Source of the DNA: Ruminococcus flavefaciens ATCC 19208
GTDB taxonomy: Bacteria; Bacillota; Clostridia; Oscillospirales; Ruminococcaceae
Length of the DNA: 64,000 nucleotides
Direction of reading: 5' to 3'
NCBI RefSeq assembly: GCF_000518765.1
Contig: NZ_JAEF01000023.1
Coordinates: 21,008-85,007 of the forward strand
Both the position numbers and the translations under genes were made by a program. Below the pieces are notes generated by a model. It was not told the origin of the DNA. It saw only the letters and a list, made by a program, of their open reading frames with translations, and did not search any database. Positions within the stretch are counted from its first letter, which is position 1. Each line of letters begins with the position of its first letter. Shown here piece by piece: positions 51,700 through 60,515 of the stretch.

Positions 51700-52075
51700 T
51701 TGCTTCATTTGTCAATTGCAGCGTGACGCTGCACCCTTGCTCCGCGATAAAGTTTTTTTGAAAGGCATACCGGTCTCCGCGAGACAGCATATTCAAAGAG
51801 CAAATATCATCGCGTGATAGCGTGACGGCGCAGATCCTGCGCTCCTTTACTCGGCGGATATCATAAGATACCACGAACTGCCACAGGCAGCCCCTACATT
51901 GCGCTCATTTTCGCTTTCAGCGTAATTAACGGACGACCAATGGTCGTCCCTACAGTGCGTCATTCAAAGTTTACGCGTGATTGGCGGGAGCCCGAAGGCG
52001 GCGTCACATACACTCCCCTCTACTCTTTACTATCTCTCACTAATCACTATGCACTAACCACTAATCACTATAAAC
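51700..52075. repeat. Intergenic repeat cluster upstream of the helicase gene
   Basis: Noncoding between nudC and the helicase gene. It contains GCAGCGTGACGCTGC (palindrome at 51719-51733), TGCCACAGGCAGCCCCTACA (51880-51899), the palindrome GGACGACCAATGGTCGTCC (51931-51949) followed by CTACAG, TTTACGCGTGATTGGCGGG (from 51970), and a TAATCACTA-type tandem tract (52036-52070). Several of these are reverse-complement copies of words at 28.6 kb and 54.1 kb. Confidence 0.75.
52036..52065 (+). repeat. Left arm of a 30-bp inverted repeat flanking the helicase
   Basis: CTCACTAATCACTATGCACT followed by AACCACTAAT matches base for base the reverse complement of 54049-54078. The arms bracket the DEAD-box gene and the 34-residue membrane peptide gene. 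Confidence 0.9.
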
Positions 52076-52077
52076 TC

Positions 52078-52106
52078 TTGACCTTTTCGGCAATTTGTGC
52101 TATTAT
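52078..52106 (+). promoter_or_regulatory. Promoter of the DEAD-box helicase gene
   Basis: TTGACC (52078-52083), 17-bp spacer, TATTAT (52101-52106), just inside the left inverted-repeat arm and 40 bases before the start. Confidence 0.7.
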
Positions 52107-52145
52107 AGTTTGTATTGGAATAAATGGAGATAAGAAAGGATACAT

Positions 52146-53870
52146 ATGCATTTTAATGAACTGAATTTATCACAGGAGCTTCTTCGTGCTGTAGATGAGC
52201 TGGGATATACGGAGATGACGGAAATACAGCAGGAAAGTATCCCCCTGCTCCTTGAAGGTCGTGACGTTGTGGGACGTTCTAACACAGGTACGGGAAAAAC
52301 CGCAGCTTTCGGAATACCTGCCGTTGAGAGCATTACCGAAGCTGACAGAAAATCAGCTGTTGTCCTTATACTCTGCCCTACCCGTGAGTTGGCTATGCAG
52401 GCCAATGAGGAGATACGAAAATTCGCCAAGTACAAGGAGGGTGTGAAGTCCTCTGCTGTATACGGCGGCGCAAGCATGGAAAAGCAGATACACGAGCTGA
52501 AACGCGGTGCTAATATAATAATAGGTACTCCAGGAAGAGTCATGGATCATATCCGCAGAAGGACTCTGAAGCTTGACAATATAAGAACAGTTATCCTCGA
52601 TGAGGCTGACGAAATGCTGAATATGGGCTTCCGTGAGGACATAGAAACTATACTTGCCGATATGCCCGAGAACAGACAGACTGTTCTATTCTCCGCAACT
52701 ATGCCAAAGGAGATAATGGCTATCACCGAAAAGTATCAGACCGATCCTGTACATATAAAAATAAAGTCAGCACAGAAAACGGTAGAGCTTATCGAGCAGT
52801 TCTACTTTGAAGTGGCTATGGGCAGAAAGACCGATGCACTGAGACTTCTCCTTGCGGCTTATAAGCCATCATCGGCTATGGTGTTCTGCAATACAAAGGC
52901 TATGGTCGATCAGCTCACTGAGGAGCTTGTAAAACACGGATTCCGCGCAGCAGGTCTCCACGGCGATATGAAGCAGATTCAGCGTACTCAGGTAATGAAC
53001 AGCTTCAAAAACAAGTCCACGGAGATACTCGTAGCTACAGACGTTGCCGCAAGAGGAATAGATGTAAGCGGAGTCGATGCAGTTTTCAACTACGACCTGC
53101 CGCAGGACAACGAATACTATATCCACCGTATCGGAAGAACAGGCAGAGCAGGCAGAACTGGTACTGCTTATACTCTCATAAGCGGAAGAAGACAGCTCTT
53201 TGACCTTCGCGCCATAGAAAAGTACACTCACGCCGAGATACGCGAAATGCCCCTTCCCGACAAGGCTGATATCATAGCCATGAAAAAGGAAGCTGTTGTA
53301 AAAGAAATTTCCGAGACAGCCGCAGGTCACGATGCTTACGATATACTGGACAGACTTGCATCATCAGGTATCGACTACCGTGAAGCTGCCGCCAGAGTTA
53401 TCGCTCAGATGCTCAGGGCTGAGACTGAGTCTCTCCCTGACTTTGAAAAAGCAAAGCCTCTCAGAAAGGGCAGGAACAGCGGTGCAAAGACTGTAAAGAT
53501 AGTTATAAATATCGGACGCAACCGCAGGATAGCTCCTAATTTCATACTGGGCGCACTTGTTGACGCTACAGGCATGACAGGCAAGGATTTCGGCAAGATA
53601 GATATATTCAACGATCATACTACCGTTGAAGTTCCCGAAGCCGAGTCAGAGTACATAATTGAGAGTACGGACTCCATAAAAATAAACGGAAATAAGGTGG
53701 AAGTCAAGCTCTATAAGGGCGGAGAGAACCTTGTCCGCAGAGGCAGTCGCCGTCCCGACGACAAGCCACGTTTTGACCGAAAAAAAGCTGCTTACGGCAG
53801 TAAAAACAAGTCCGAGATATACTCGGATTATATACCAAATCGTAAAAAACGCATGAAGAAAAGACACTGA
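52146..53870 (+). CDS. deaD: DEAD-box ATP-dependent RNA helicase (DeaD/CshA/DbpA-like)
   Basis: 574 residues. Helicase motifs are in order: Q motif (GYTEMTEIQQESIP), I SNTGTGKT, Ia PTRELAMQ, II DEAD, III SAT, IV MVFCNTK, V ATDVAARGIDVSG, VI HRIGRTGRAGR. A C-terminal DbpA/CsdA-type RNA-binding domain (about 438-510, VKIVINIGRNRRIAPNFILG by its ends VKIVINIG and NFILGALVD) is followed by a basic tail ending KKRMKKRH. Such enzymes unwind RNA during ribosome assembly, mRNA decay and cold growth. AAAGGA lies upstream of the ATG. A 34-residue membrane peptide gene follows after 12 bases. Confidence 0.92.
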   Translation: MHFNELNLSQELLRAVDELGYTEMTEIQQESIPLLLEGRDVVGRSNTGTGKTAAFGIPAVESITEADRKSAVVLILCPTRELAMQANEEIRKFAKYKEGVKSSAVYGGASMEKQIHELKRGANIIIGTPGRVMDHIRRRTLKLDNIRTVILDEADEMLNMGFREDIETILADMPENRQTVLFSATMPKEIMAITEKYQTDPVHIKIKSAQKTVELIEQFYFEVAMGRKTDALRLLLAAYKPSSAMVFCNTKAMVDQLTEELVKHGFRAAGLHGDMKQIQRTQVMNSFKNKSTEILVATDVAARGIDVSGVDAVFNYDLPQDNEYYIHRIGRTGRAGRTGTAYTLISGRRQLFDLRAIEKYTHAEIREMPLPDKADIIAMKKEAVVKEISETAAGHDAYDILDRLASSGIDYREAAARVIAQMLRAETESLPDFEKAKPLRKGRNSGAKTVKIVINIGRNRRIAPNFILGALVDATGMTGKDFGKIDIFNDHTTVEVPEAESEYIIESTDSIKINGNKVEVKLYKGGENLVRRGSRRPDDKPRFDRKKAAYGSKNKSEIYSDYIPNRKKRMKKRH

Positions 53871-53882
53871 GAGGTGATTTGA

Positions 53883-53987
53883 ATGAGCACTAAACATACT
53901 CCGGAGAAAAAAACATGGATGCGAATCGTAGTTCTTGCACTGGCAGGACTTATGATAATAGGAGCGATCGTTCTCCCCTTCCTTTAA
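53883..53987 (+). CDS. Small single-span membrane protein (34 residues)
   Basis: ATG at 53883 with GAGAGGTGAT seven or so bases upstream; TAA at 53985. The product has a charged start (MSTKHTPEKKTWMR) and one hydrophobic helix (IVVLALAGLMIIGAIVLPF). It lies 12 bases after the helicase stop and just before the operon terminator, so it is very probably expressed with the helicase. The good ribosome site, coding-like composition and placement support a real gene. Function unknown. Confidence 0.7.
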   Translation: MSTKHTPEKKTWMRIVVLALAGLMIIGAIVLPFL

Positions 53988-53998
53988 TATGCAGCAGG

Positions 53999-54035
53999 GC
54001 TGCGGTTTCAATTTGAAGCCGCAGCTTTTCTTTTT
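53999..54035 (+). terminator. Terminator of the helicase operon
   Basis: Stem GCTGCGG/CCGCAGC with inner TTCAA/TTGAA pairing and a following T-rich tract (CTTTTCTTTTTC). Confidence 0.9.
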
Positions 54036-54040
54036 CAGTG

Positions 54041-54265
54041 TATGAGTTATTAGTGGTTAGTGCATAGTGATTAGTGAGCAGAGAGTAAAATTGTAGGGGT
54101 TGCCTTTGGCAATCCACGAATTACGGATTACAAATTACGAATAAAACTGTCGTCCTAATAATTATGCATTATGAATTAATACAGGCGTTCCCAAATTTAT
54201 CGTCACGGGCTGTCGAGAACGCCAGCCCCTATATTTTCAACTCTCAACTCTCAACTTGCTAACGG
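54041..54265. repeat. Intergenic repeat cluster downstream of the helicase operon
   Basis: Noncoding. It holds the right inverted-repeat arm (54049-54078), TTGTAGGGGTTGCC/GGCAATCC (54091-54115), ATTACGGATTACAAATTACG, the hairpin GGCTGTCGAGAACGCCAGCC (54208-54227) followed by CCTATA, and CAACTCTCAACTCTCAACTT (54239-54257). These words match the clusters at 45.5, 51.9 and 28.6 kb. Confidence 0.7.
54049..54078 (-). repeat. Right arm of the 30-bp inverted repeat
   Basis: Exact reverse complement of 52036-52065. Confidence 0.9.
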
Positions 54266-54272
54266 CTAAGAT

Positions 54273-54305
54273 ATGACATATTTTTCGGACTCGCTGCATT
54301 ATAAT
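54273..54305 (+). promoter_or_regulatory. Candidate spoIIG promoter with extended spacer
   Basis: ATGACA (54273-54278) and TATAAT (54300-54305) are separated by 21 bp, and no better -35 exists at 17 bp. The Spo0A-dependent spoIIG promoter of Bacillus is known for a similarly long (22-bp) spacing. I could not find a clean Spo0A box. Confidence 0.4.
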
Positions 54306-54338
54306 GATAGTACAAGACAGCAAGTCAGGAGGTGTCCC

Positions 54339-55154
54339 ATGCAGACTATATACGTTGATGTACTGATAGTGCTCAATATATATGTGAATTTCTTCCTGCT
54401 GCGCATTACCTCAGGTCTTACCCATTCACCACTGAAAACAGGCAGATGTATCGCAGCATCCTTATACGGGAGCTTCTTTTCCCTCATCATTCTGCTCCCC
54501 GAGCTTGGTACTGCCGCCGCATTGCTTATAAAAACTGCTGTAGCAGTAAGCATAGTTGCTCTTGCATTCCGGATACACGGCAGAAAGCGGCTGATAATAA
54601 ATACAATTGCATTCTTTGCAGCAAATTTCGTACTTGCAGGCACGGTCTACGGCGTTTATTCTCTTTTCAAGCCTGAGTTCATGCACTTCAACAACGCCTG
54701 CTTCTACATTGATTTCTCACTGGTACTGCTTATACTAACAACAGCAGTGCTCTACGGAGCTGTAAGACTTCTCAGGATATGGCTGGACAGGTCTCCCGAT
54801 GACAGCTACCGTGTGTTTATACGCAGCAATGGCAAGATAATAACTGTAAATGGCCTTGCGGACACAGGTAACGTTCTTGTGGACTATTTCAGCGGCTCAC
54901 CTGTTATAATCTGTGCAGCCGAGTATTTCTCGGAGCTTACAGGCTGTAGACTTGATATCGAGAATCTTCCGCGGGGATTCAGACTGCTGCCATATTTCGC
55001 AGTATCGGGAAATGGTCTGATACCTGTTTTTCGTCCAGATGAGATAATGATATGCAGCTGTACAAGCGGAGACAGAAAACCTGTTGACGCTGTTATAGGC
55101 TTCGGAGAATGCGGCGGAAAGGCTGTATTCAACCCGAAGCTGCTGAAAATGTAG
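54339..55154 (+). CDS. spoIIGA: Sporulation sigma-E processing aspartic protease SpoIIGA
   Basis: 271 residues from the ATG at 54339 (AGGAGGTG seven bases before). Five hydrophobic helices fill the N-terminal half (about 1-150). The C-terminal cytoplasmic half carries the aspartic-protease signature [15 protein letters not shown] with Asp175 as the catalytic residue, and later [12 protein letters not shown]. SpoIIGA sits in the sporulation septum and cuts the pro-sequence from pro-sigma-E in the mother cell. The next gene, 17 bases on, is sigE, the universal pairing in spore-forming Firmicutes. Confidence 0.93.
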   Translation: MQTIYVDVLIVLNIYVNFFLLRITSGLTHSPLKTGRCIAASLYGSFFSLIILLPELGTAAALLIKTAVAVSIVALAFRIHGRKRLIINTIAFFAANFVLAGTVYGVYSLFKPEFMHFNNACFYIDFSLVLLILTTAVLYGAVRLLRIWLDRSPDDSYRVFIRSNGKIITVNGLADTGNVLVDYFSGSPVIICAAEYFSELTGCRLDIENLPRGFRLLPYFAVSGNGLIPVFRPDEIMICSCTSGDRKPVDAVIGFGECGGKAVFNPKLLKM

Positions 55155-55171
55155 AAAAGAAGGAGAAAAAT

Positions 55172-55870
55172 ATGAACATCATCGAAAAAATCAAAGCATT
55201 TCTGCAAAAGCTTACGCATGGAGAAGTCTTTTACGTCAACGGCTCGGATACACTGCCGCCCCCTCTCACAAAACAGGAGGAGGAAGAAGTTTTCGCAAAG
55301 CTCATGCTTCACGACCCCGAAGCAAGAAACTGCCTTATCGTACATAATCTGCGGCTTGTGGTCTATATTGCGAAAAAGTTTGAATCCACGGGGATAGGCA
55401 TCGAGGATCTCGTTTCTATAGGCACAATCGGACTTATCAAGGCTGTAAACACGTTCTGTCCGACTAAGAACATCAAGCTTGCCACATATGCTTCGCGCTG
55501 TATCGAAAACGAGATCCTCATGTTTCTGAGAAAGTCATCTCAGTACCGCAACGACCTGTCTATTGACGAACCGCTGAATATAGACTATGACGGCAACGAG
55601 CTCCTCCTGTCTGATATTCTCGGAACTGACGAGGATATCGTAAACAAGGGCATAGAGACAGAGGCTGAACGTGAGATACTCAGAAGCGCTGTAGCCGAGC
55701 TTGGTCAGCGTGAACGGGAGATAATGGAAATGCGCTTCGGACTAATTGACGGCAAGGAAAAAACACAGAAGGAAGTGGCGGACTGCATCGGCATCTCACA
55801 GTCATATATATCAAGACTTGAAAAGAAAATAATCAAAAAGCTCCGCGTAAAGCTCGAAAGCATCTCCTGA
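55172..55870 (+). CDS. sigE: RNA polymerase sporulation sigma factor SigE
   Basis: 232 residues from the ATG at 55172 (AAGGAG upstream; the earlier in-frame ATG overlaps spoIIGA). The N-terminal pro-like region (about 1-30: [11 protein letters not shown]) is followed by sigma-70 region 2 ([53 protein letters not shown] by their ends) and region 4 with a helix-turn-helix ([22 protein letters not shown] by its ends). Sigma-E runs early mother-cell transcription. No sigG follows, unlike Bacillus and many clostridia. Confidence 0.93.
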   Translation: MNIIEKIKAFLQKLTHGEVFYVNGSDTLPPPLTKQEEEEVFAKLMLHDPEARNCLIVHNLRLVVYIAKKFESTGIGIEDLVSIGTIGLIKAVNTFCPTKNIKLATYASRCIENEILMFLRKSSQYRNDLSIDEPLNIDYDGNELLLSDILGTDEDIVNKGIETEAEREILRSAVAELGQREREIMEMRFGLIDGKEKTQKEVADCIGISQSYISRLEKKIIKKLRVKLESIS

Positions 55871-56088
55871 CGGGCTGAGTGAGCACTTACCCTTTAGCCT
55901 GTTGGGACGACCATTGGTCGTCCATATAACCCGTAACCTTATATACGCTGTAACAATGTGTTGAGAGCGTTCACTACAATTCTAATCACTATTCACGATC
56001 TGCATCGCTTGCGTTGATAGATTTGGGAGCGGCTTTCTCAGTTCTTAGCTCTTAGTTCTTAAGGGCTAATCTTTTTTCGCTGCGGCTG
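55871..56088. repeat. Intergenic region with palindromic repeat after sigE
   Basis: About 285 bases separate sigE and recJ. The palindrome GGACGACCATTGGTCGTCC lies at 55905-55923, preceded by TTG instead of TGTAG. CTAATCACTATTCAC is at about 55981-55995 and TCTTAGCTCTTAGTTCTTA at about 56043-56061. No terminator with a T-run was seen for sigE. Confidence 0.65.
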
Positions 56089-56117
56089 TTGATATTTTCA
56101 TATATTTATGTTATAAT
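56089..56117 (+). promoter_or_regulatory. Promoter of the recJ-rel operon
   Basis: TTGATA (56089-56094), 17-bp spacer, TATAAT (56112-56117), 40 bases before the recJ start. Confidence 0.75.
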
Positions 56118-56156
56118 AATATGTTGTGTATATTATACTTTTTCGGGAGTAGTTGT

Positions 56157-58190
56157 ATGAAAAAATGGACAGTCGGTGTACCCGACAGAAAAACTGTATC
56201 TTCACTTATGCTCAGCTGCGGAGTAAGCTCTCTTGCTGCCGCAGCTCTTGCCGCAAGGGGGTATTCCTCACCTGAGTCTGTTATGGAAGCTCTCAATGTC
56301 TCCGAGCTCTCAGACCCTTTTCTCATAAAGGATATGCAGAAAGCTGCTGATACCATAAATGCCGCCATCGACAGCGATGAACGCATTTGTATTTACGGTG
56401 ATTACGACTGCGACGGCATTATGTCCGCAGTCATTCTGTATTCCTTCCTTGCAGAGTCAGGTGCGGACGTTTTCTATTATATCCCGGAACGTTCCGAGGG
56501 ATACGGGCTCAACATGAAGGCTGTCGACAGCATAGCCGCTGAGGGAGCTTCTCTCATAGTAACTGTCGATAACGGTATTTCCGCTATTCCCGAAGCTGAA
56601 TATATCTACTCCAAGGGCATGAAACTCGTAGTCACAGACCATCACCAGCAGGGTGAACAGCTGCCGAAAGCAGAGGCTGTTGTTGACCCGCACAGGCATG
56701 ACTGCTTTTCCCCTTTCAAATATATGTGCGGTGCAGGTATCGCACTGAAGCTTGTAGCCGCTCTTGACGGCGGCGATTATACTATGGCTCTTGAACAGTT
56801 CGGCGACCTTGCCGCTATTGCTACAGTTGCCGATATAGTAAGCCTTACAGGCGAAAACCGTTTCCTTGTCTCCTACGGTATGGAGCTTATAAACAACTCC
56901 GACAGACCGTCAATTATAGCTCTTAAAGAGGTCTGCGGACTTACGGACAAGCCTGTAAATTCTCAAGCTGTCGGCTTCGGACTGGCTCCGAGGATAAATG
57001 CCGCAGGACGCTTCGGCTCACCCAAAACAGCAGCAGAGCTGTTCCTGTGTGAAGACTACGATGAAGCCCTTGAAGCTGCCCGTGAGCTGGACAAGCTCAA
57101 CAATATGCGCAAGGACACCGAAAACTCAATTATTTCCGAAATAGAAGCCATGATAGATGAAAAGCCTCAGCTTCTCCGAGGAAGAGTTATCTTTCTCTGC
57201 GGCAATGGCTGGCATCACGGTGTTATAGGCATTGTAGCTTCGAGGATATCCGAGAAATTCGGAAAGCCCTGCTTCTTAGCCTCAGACTCCGACGGCGAGA
57301 TAAGGGGTTCAGCCCGTTCATTCGGTGATTTCTCGGTATTTGGCGCACTTACAGCCTGCTCCGATGTGCTTGAAAAATTCGGAGGTCATGTGGGTGCAGG
57401 AGGCTTCACCATAAAAAACGGAAAGTCTGATGAATTCGGTCAGCTCCTTGAAAAATACGCTCTCGAAAACCACAGGGTAATGCCTTTGCCCGAGCTTAAA
57501 GCCGATATTCCCATCACTCCAACGGAGCTTACCGTTGAGAATGTACAGGGACTCAGCGTTCTCGAACCCTTCGGCACCGATAACGAAAAGCCGCTGTTCT
57601 ACATAAAAGAAGCTGAGATAACTGATATCATGCCCCTATCCGAGGGGGCGCACACAAAACTGCGCATAAAGCTCGGCATCACTCAGGCTGATGCGCTGAT
57701 ATTCAGAAGATCGCCTCAGGAGCTTGGTCTTTCAAAGGGCGATATATGCGATATGATCGTAAATCTCGGTATAAACGAATTCCGCGGAAAAACCTCGGTA
57801 AGCATAATTGTAAGCGATATACGCCCCCATATGTTCGAGCAGAGTAAATACTTCGCGGCAAATTCCGCTTTTGAAGCCTTCCTGCGAGGGGAAGAATTGC
57901 CTCAGAACTATTACCCGAGTATGTATCCGTCACGAGATGACGTTGTACAGATATACAAGGCTATCCCCGATGAGGGAATATGCTCCGATACGCTGTATAT
58001 AAGGATAAGCGGCAGGAGCATCAATTACTGTAAATTCTGCATAGCCACAGAAGCTTTAAGACAGCTTGGTCTTATAACAGTATCCTGTGCAGATGCAAAA
58101 ATAAAAAGAGTCAGGGTCTCGCAGAAAGCCGATCTGGACTCGGCTGCCGTGCTTGTTTCACTCAGGAGCAAGCTGACAAAAAGCCACTGA
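56157..58190 (+). CDS. recJ: Single-stranded-DNA-specific exonuclease RecJ
   Basis: 677 residues from the ATG at 56157 (GGGAG seven bases upstream). DHH domain: CIYGDYDCDGIMSAVIL, VTVDNGISA, VTDHHQQG. DHHA1 domain: NGWHHGVIGIVASRISEKFGKP (ends NGWHHGVIG, ISEKFGKP) and KFGGHVGAGGFTI. A beta-rich OB part follows, and about 110 C-terminal residues have a Cys-containing segment. RecJ degrades 5'-ended single strands in recombination and mismatch repair. First gene of a run with rel, an MBL hydrolase, hemZ and rlmD, all with gaps under 20 bases or overlaps. Confidence 0.94.
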   Translation: MKKWTVGVPDRKTVSSLMLSCGVSSLAAAALAARGYSSPESVMEALNVSELSDPFLIKDMQKAADTINAAIDSDERICIYGDYDCDGIMSAVILYSFLAESGADVFYYIPERSEGYGLNMKAVDSIAAEGASLIVTVDNGISAIPEAEYIYSKGMKLVVTDHHQQGEQLPKAEAVVDPHRHDCFSPFKYMCGAGIALKLVAALDGGDYTMALEQFGDLAAIATVADIVSLTGENRFLVSYGMELINNSDRPSIIALKEVCGLTDKPVNSQAVGFGLAPRINAAGRFGSPKTAAELFLCEDYDEALEAARELDKLNNMRKDTENSIISEIEAMIDEKPQLLRGRVIFLCGNGWHHGVIGIVASRISEKFGKPCFLASDSDGEIRGSARSFGDFSVFGALTACSDVLEKFGGHVGAGGFTIKNGKSDEFGQLLEKYALENHRVMPLPELKADIPITPTELTVENVQGLSVLEPFGTDNEKPLFYIKEAEITDIMPLSEGAHTKLRIKLGITQADALIFRRSPQELGLSKGDICDMIVNLGINEFRGKTSVSIIVSDIRPHMFEQSKYFAANSAFEAFLRGEELPQNYYPSMYPSRDDVVQIYKAIPDEGICSDTLYIRISGRSINYCKFCIATEALRQLGLITVSCADAKIKRVRVSQKADLDSAAVLVSLRSKLTKSH

Positions 58191-58205
58191 TAAAGGAGAA
58201 TAGAT

Positions 58206-60503
58206 ATGACCGAAGACATGAATATATCAAATCTCATACATCACGAAAGAGAAGTCCCCATACCCGAAACGGCTTTTCCCAACGATTCCGCAGACTTTCT
58301 CAAGGATATCCCTGATTTCAAAGACGATTTCACTATAGAAAAAATCATACAGAAGATACTCACAGACGACAGGCAGTATGACCTGAGCAAAATAATCTCA
58401 GCCTATGAATTCGCTGCAAAGGCTCACGAAGGACAGAAGCGTTCATCGGGTCAGCCATATATCACTCACCCTCTGGCTGTAGCCTATACCCTGCTTGAAC
58501 TGGGTATGGATACGGATACCATATGTGCCGCTCTGCTCCATGATGTAGTTGAGGATACCGACGCCACCCTTGACGACCTGAAAAAGCGATTCGGCCAGGA
58601 CGTTGCACTTCTGGTCGACGGCGTTACAAAGCTGAGCAAGATCCCAACCTCCACAAAGGAGGAACAGCAGGCAGAGAATATCCGTAAGATACTCCTTGCC
58701 ATGTCGCAGGATATCAGAGTTATGATAATCAAGCTCAGCGACCGTCTGCACAATATGCGTACACTGAAATACCGTCCACTTGAAAAGCAGCGAAATACTG
58801 CCCTCGAGACTATGAACATATATGCTCCTATCGCCCACAGGCTCGGTATCAGAGCCATGAAGGAGGAGCTTCAGGACCTTGCCTTCCACTATCTCGATCC
58901 CTATGCTTATTCCGAGATAGAGAGCATTCTTGAAAACAAAAAGGAAGAGCGCGAGGCATTCATCGAGATAATCAAGAGCCGTATCGCACAGCGCTTCAAA
59001 TCAGAGGAATTCACACAGCCGCCTCAGATAGACGGTCGTGTAAAGAGCATATACAGCATCTACCGTAAAATATTTATCAATCACAAGAATATCGATGAGA
59101 TATACGATAAATACGCTGTACGTATCATCGTTACCACTATTGCCGAGTGCTATAACGTTCTCGGACTTATCCATGATATGTTCAAGCCTCTGCCCAACCG
59201 CTTCAAGGACTATATCTCCACCCCAAAGAATAATATGTACCAGTCTCTCCACACCACTGTTCTCGGCAAGGAGGGTATCCCCTTCGAGGTACAGATACGT
59301 ACATGGGATATGCACGAAACAGCCGAATACGGTATCGCAGCCCACTGGAAGTACAAGGAAGGCATTCAGGGCAAGGACAAAATGGAACAGCGTCTTGCAT
59401 GGGTACGTCAGGTAATCGAAGCCCAGCAGACCTCAGATGACGTTGAAGAGATAGTCCGCATAATCAAGACAGACCTTGATCCTGAGGATATCGTCGTTAT
59501 GACTCCTAAGGGTATGTCTGTGAGCCTGCCTGTTAATTCAACTGTCATCGACTTTGCTTACCGTATCCACACCGAAATAGGTCACAAGACCACAGGTGCA
59601 AAGGTGGACGGAAGGATAGTACCTCTGGATTATAAGCTCCAGACAGGTCAGATATGCGAAATAATCACCAGTAAGGATCCTGAAAAAGGTCCTAACCGTG
59701 CATGGCTTAATATAGTCCAGACCAACGAAGCCCGCTCGAAGATACGCTCATGGTTCAAGAAGGAACGCCGTGATGAAAATATCATTGAGGGCAAGACTCA
59801 GCTTGAACACGAATTCAAGCGTCACAGGATAAACCTGAAAGAAGAACAGTACACTGAGTTCCTGCAGGACGACTTCAAACGCCATAACTGCGATACACTT
59901 GAAGATTTCTATGCTTCCATAGGCTACGGCGGTATACTTCTCTCAAAGATTATGCCACGCCTTAAAGACAAATACGAAAAGCAGTATGAAAATGACGAAG
60001 AACCGTCTGTAGTACCGCTCATCAAGCCCAAGCCAAACGGACGCAGCAGCATAGTCCTCGACCAGATAGACGATATGCTCATAAAATTCGCTCAGTGCTG
60101 CAATCCTCTCCCCGGAGATGATATCATCGGCTTTATCACCAGAGGTTACGGCGTATCGGTACACACCACAAGCTGTACCAACTACAAAGCTGCTCTGGCA
60201 AGAAACAATCCCGAGGAGCTTGACCGCTGGGTGGATATACAGTGGACTGACAACAGCGATACCCAGCTCCAGACAAGCTTTGAGGTAACCGCTACGGACA
60301 GAGTGGGACTTGTCTATGATATTTCCGCTATCCTCTTAGAAGCAAGAGTGCCTATCGTACATTCCGCATCGAGAGTCCTCAAAAACGGAAACGCACTTTT
60401 CGAGGGTACTATCGTTATCTCAAGCACGGAACAGCTCAAAAACCTCTTTGAGAAGCTCAGAAAGATAAAGGGCGTTATTTCCGTAGAAAGAGCCGCTATT
60501 TAA
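58206..60503 (+). CDS. rel: Bifunctional (p)ppGpp synthetase/hydrolase (RelA/SpoT family)
   Basis: 765 residues. HD hydrolase domain about 55-210 (RSSGQPYITHPLAVAYTL, LLHDVVEDTD, IKLSDRLHNMRTLKY by their ends); synthetase domain about 250-365 (YDKYAVRIIV, NNMYQSLHTTVLG, EYGIAAHWKYKEG); TGS about 405-465 (VVMTPKGMSVSLP, TEIGHKTTGAKVDG); a conserved Cys region (CCNPLPGDDIIGF); and a C-terminal ACT domain (about 690-765). Both catalytic halves look intact, so it should make and destroy the stringent-response alarmone. AAAGGAG before the ATG; 15 bases after recJ. Confidence 0.95.
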   Translation: MTEDMNISNLIHHEREVPIPETAFPNDSADFLKDIPDFKDDFTIEKIIQKILTDDRQYDLSKIISAYEFAAKAHEGQKRSSGQPYITHPLAVAYTLLELGMDTDTICAALLHDVVEDTDATLDDLKKRFGQDVALLVDGVTKLSKIPTSTKEEQQAENIRKILLAMSQDIRVMIIKLSDRLHNMRTLKYRPLEKQRNTALETMNIYAPIAHRLGIRAMKEELQDLAFHYLDPYAYSEIESILENKKEEREAFIEIIKSRIAQRFKSEEFTQPPQIDGRVKSIYSIYRKIFINHKNIDEIYDKYAVRIIVTTIAECYNVLGLIHDMFKPLPNRFKDYISTPKNNMYQSLHTTVLGKEGIPFEVQIRTWDMHETAEYGIAAHWKYKEGIQGKDKMEQRLAWVRQVIEAQQTSDDVEEIVRIIKTDLDPEDIVVMTPKGMSVSLPVNSTVIDFAYRIHTEIGHKTTGAKVDGRIVPLDYKLQTGQICEIITSKDPEKGPNRAWLNIVQTNEARSKIRSWFKKERRDENIIEGKTQLEHEFKRHRINLKEEQYTEFLQDDFKRHNCDTLEDFYASIGYGGILLSKIMPRLKDKYEKQYENDEEPSVVPLIKPKPNGRSSIVLDQIDDMLIKFAQCCNPLPGDDIIGFITRGYGVSVHTTSCTNYKAALARNNPEELDRWVDIQWTDNSDTQLQTSFEVTATDRVGLVYDISAILLEARVPIVHSASRVLKNGNALFEGTIVISSTEQLKNLFEKLRKIKGVISVERAAI

Positions 60504-60515
60504 GGAGTAATGAAC

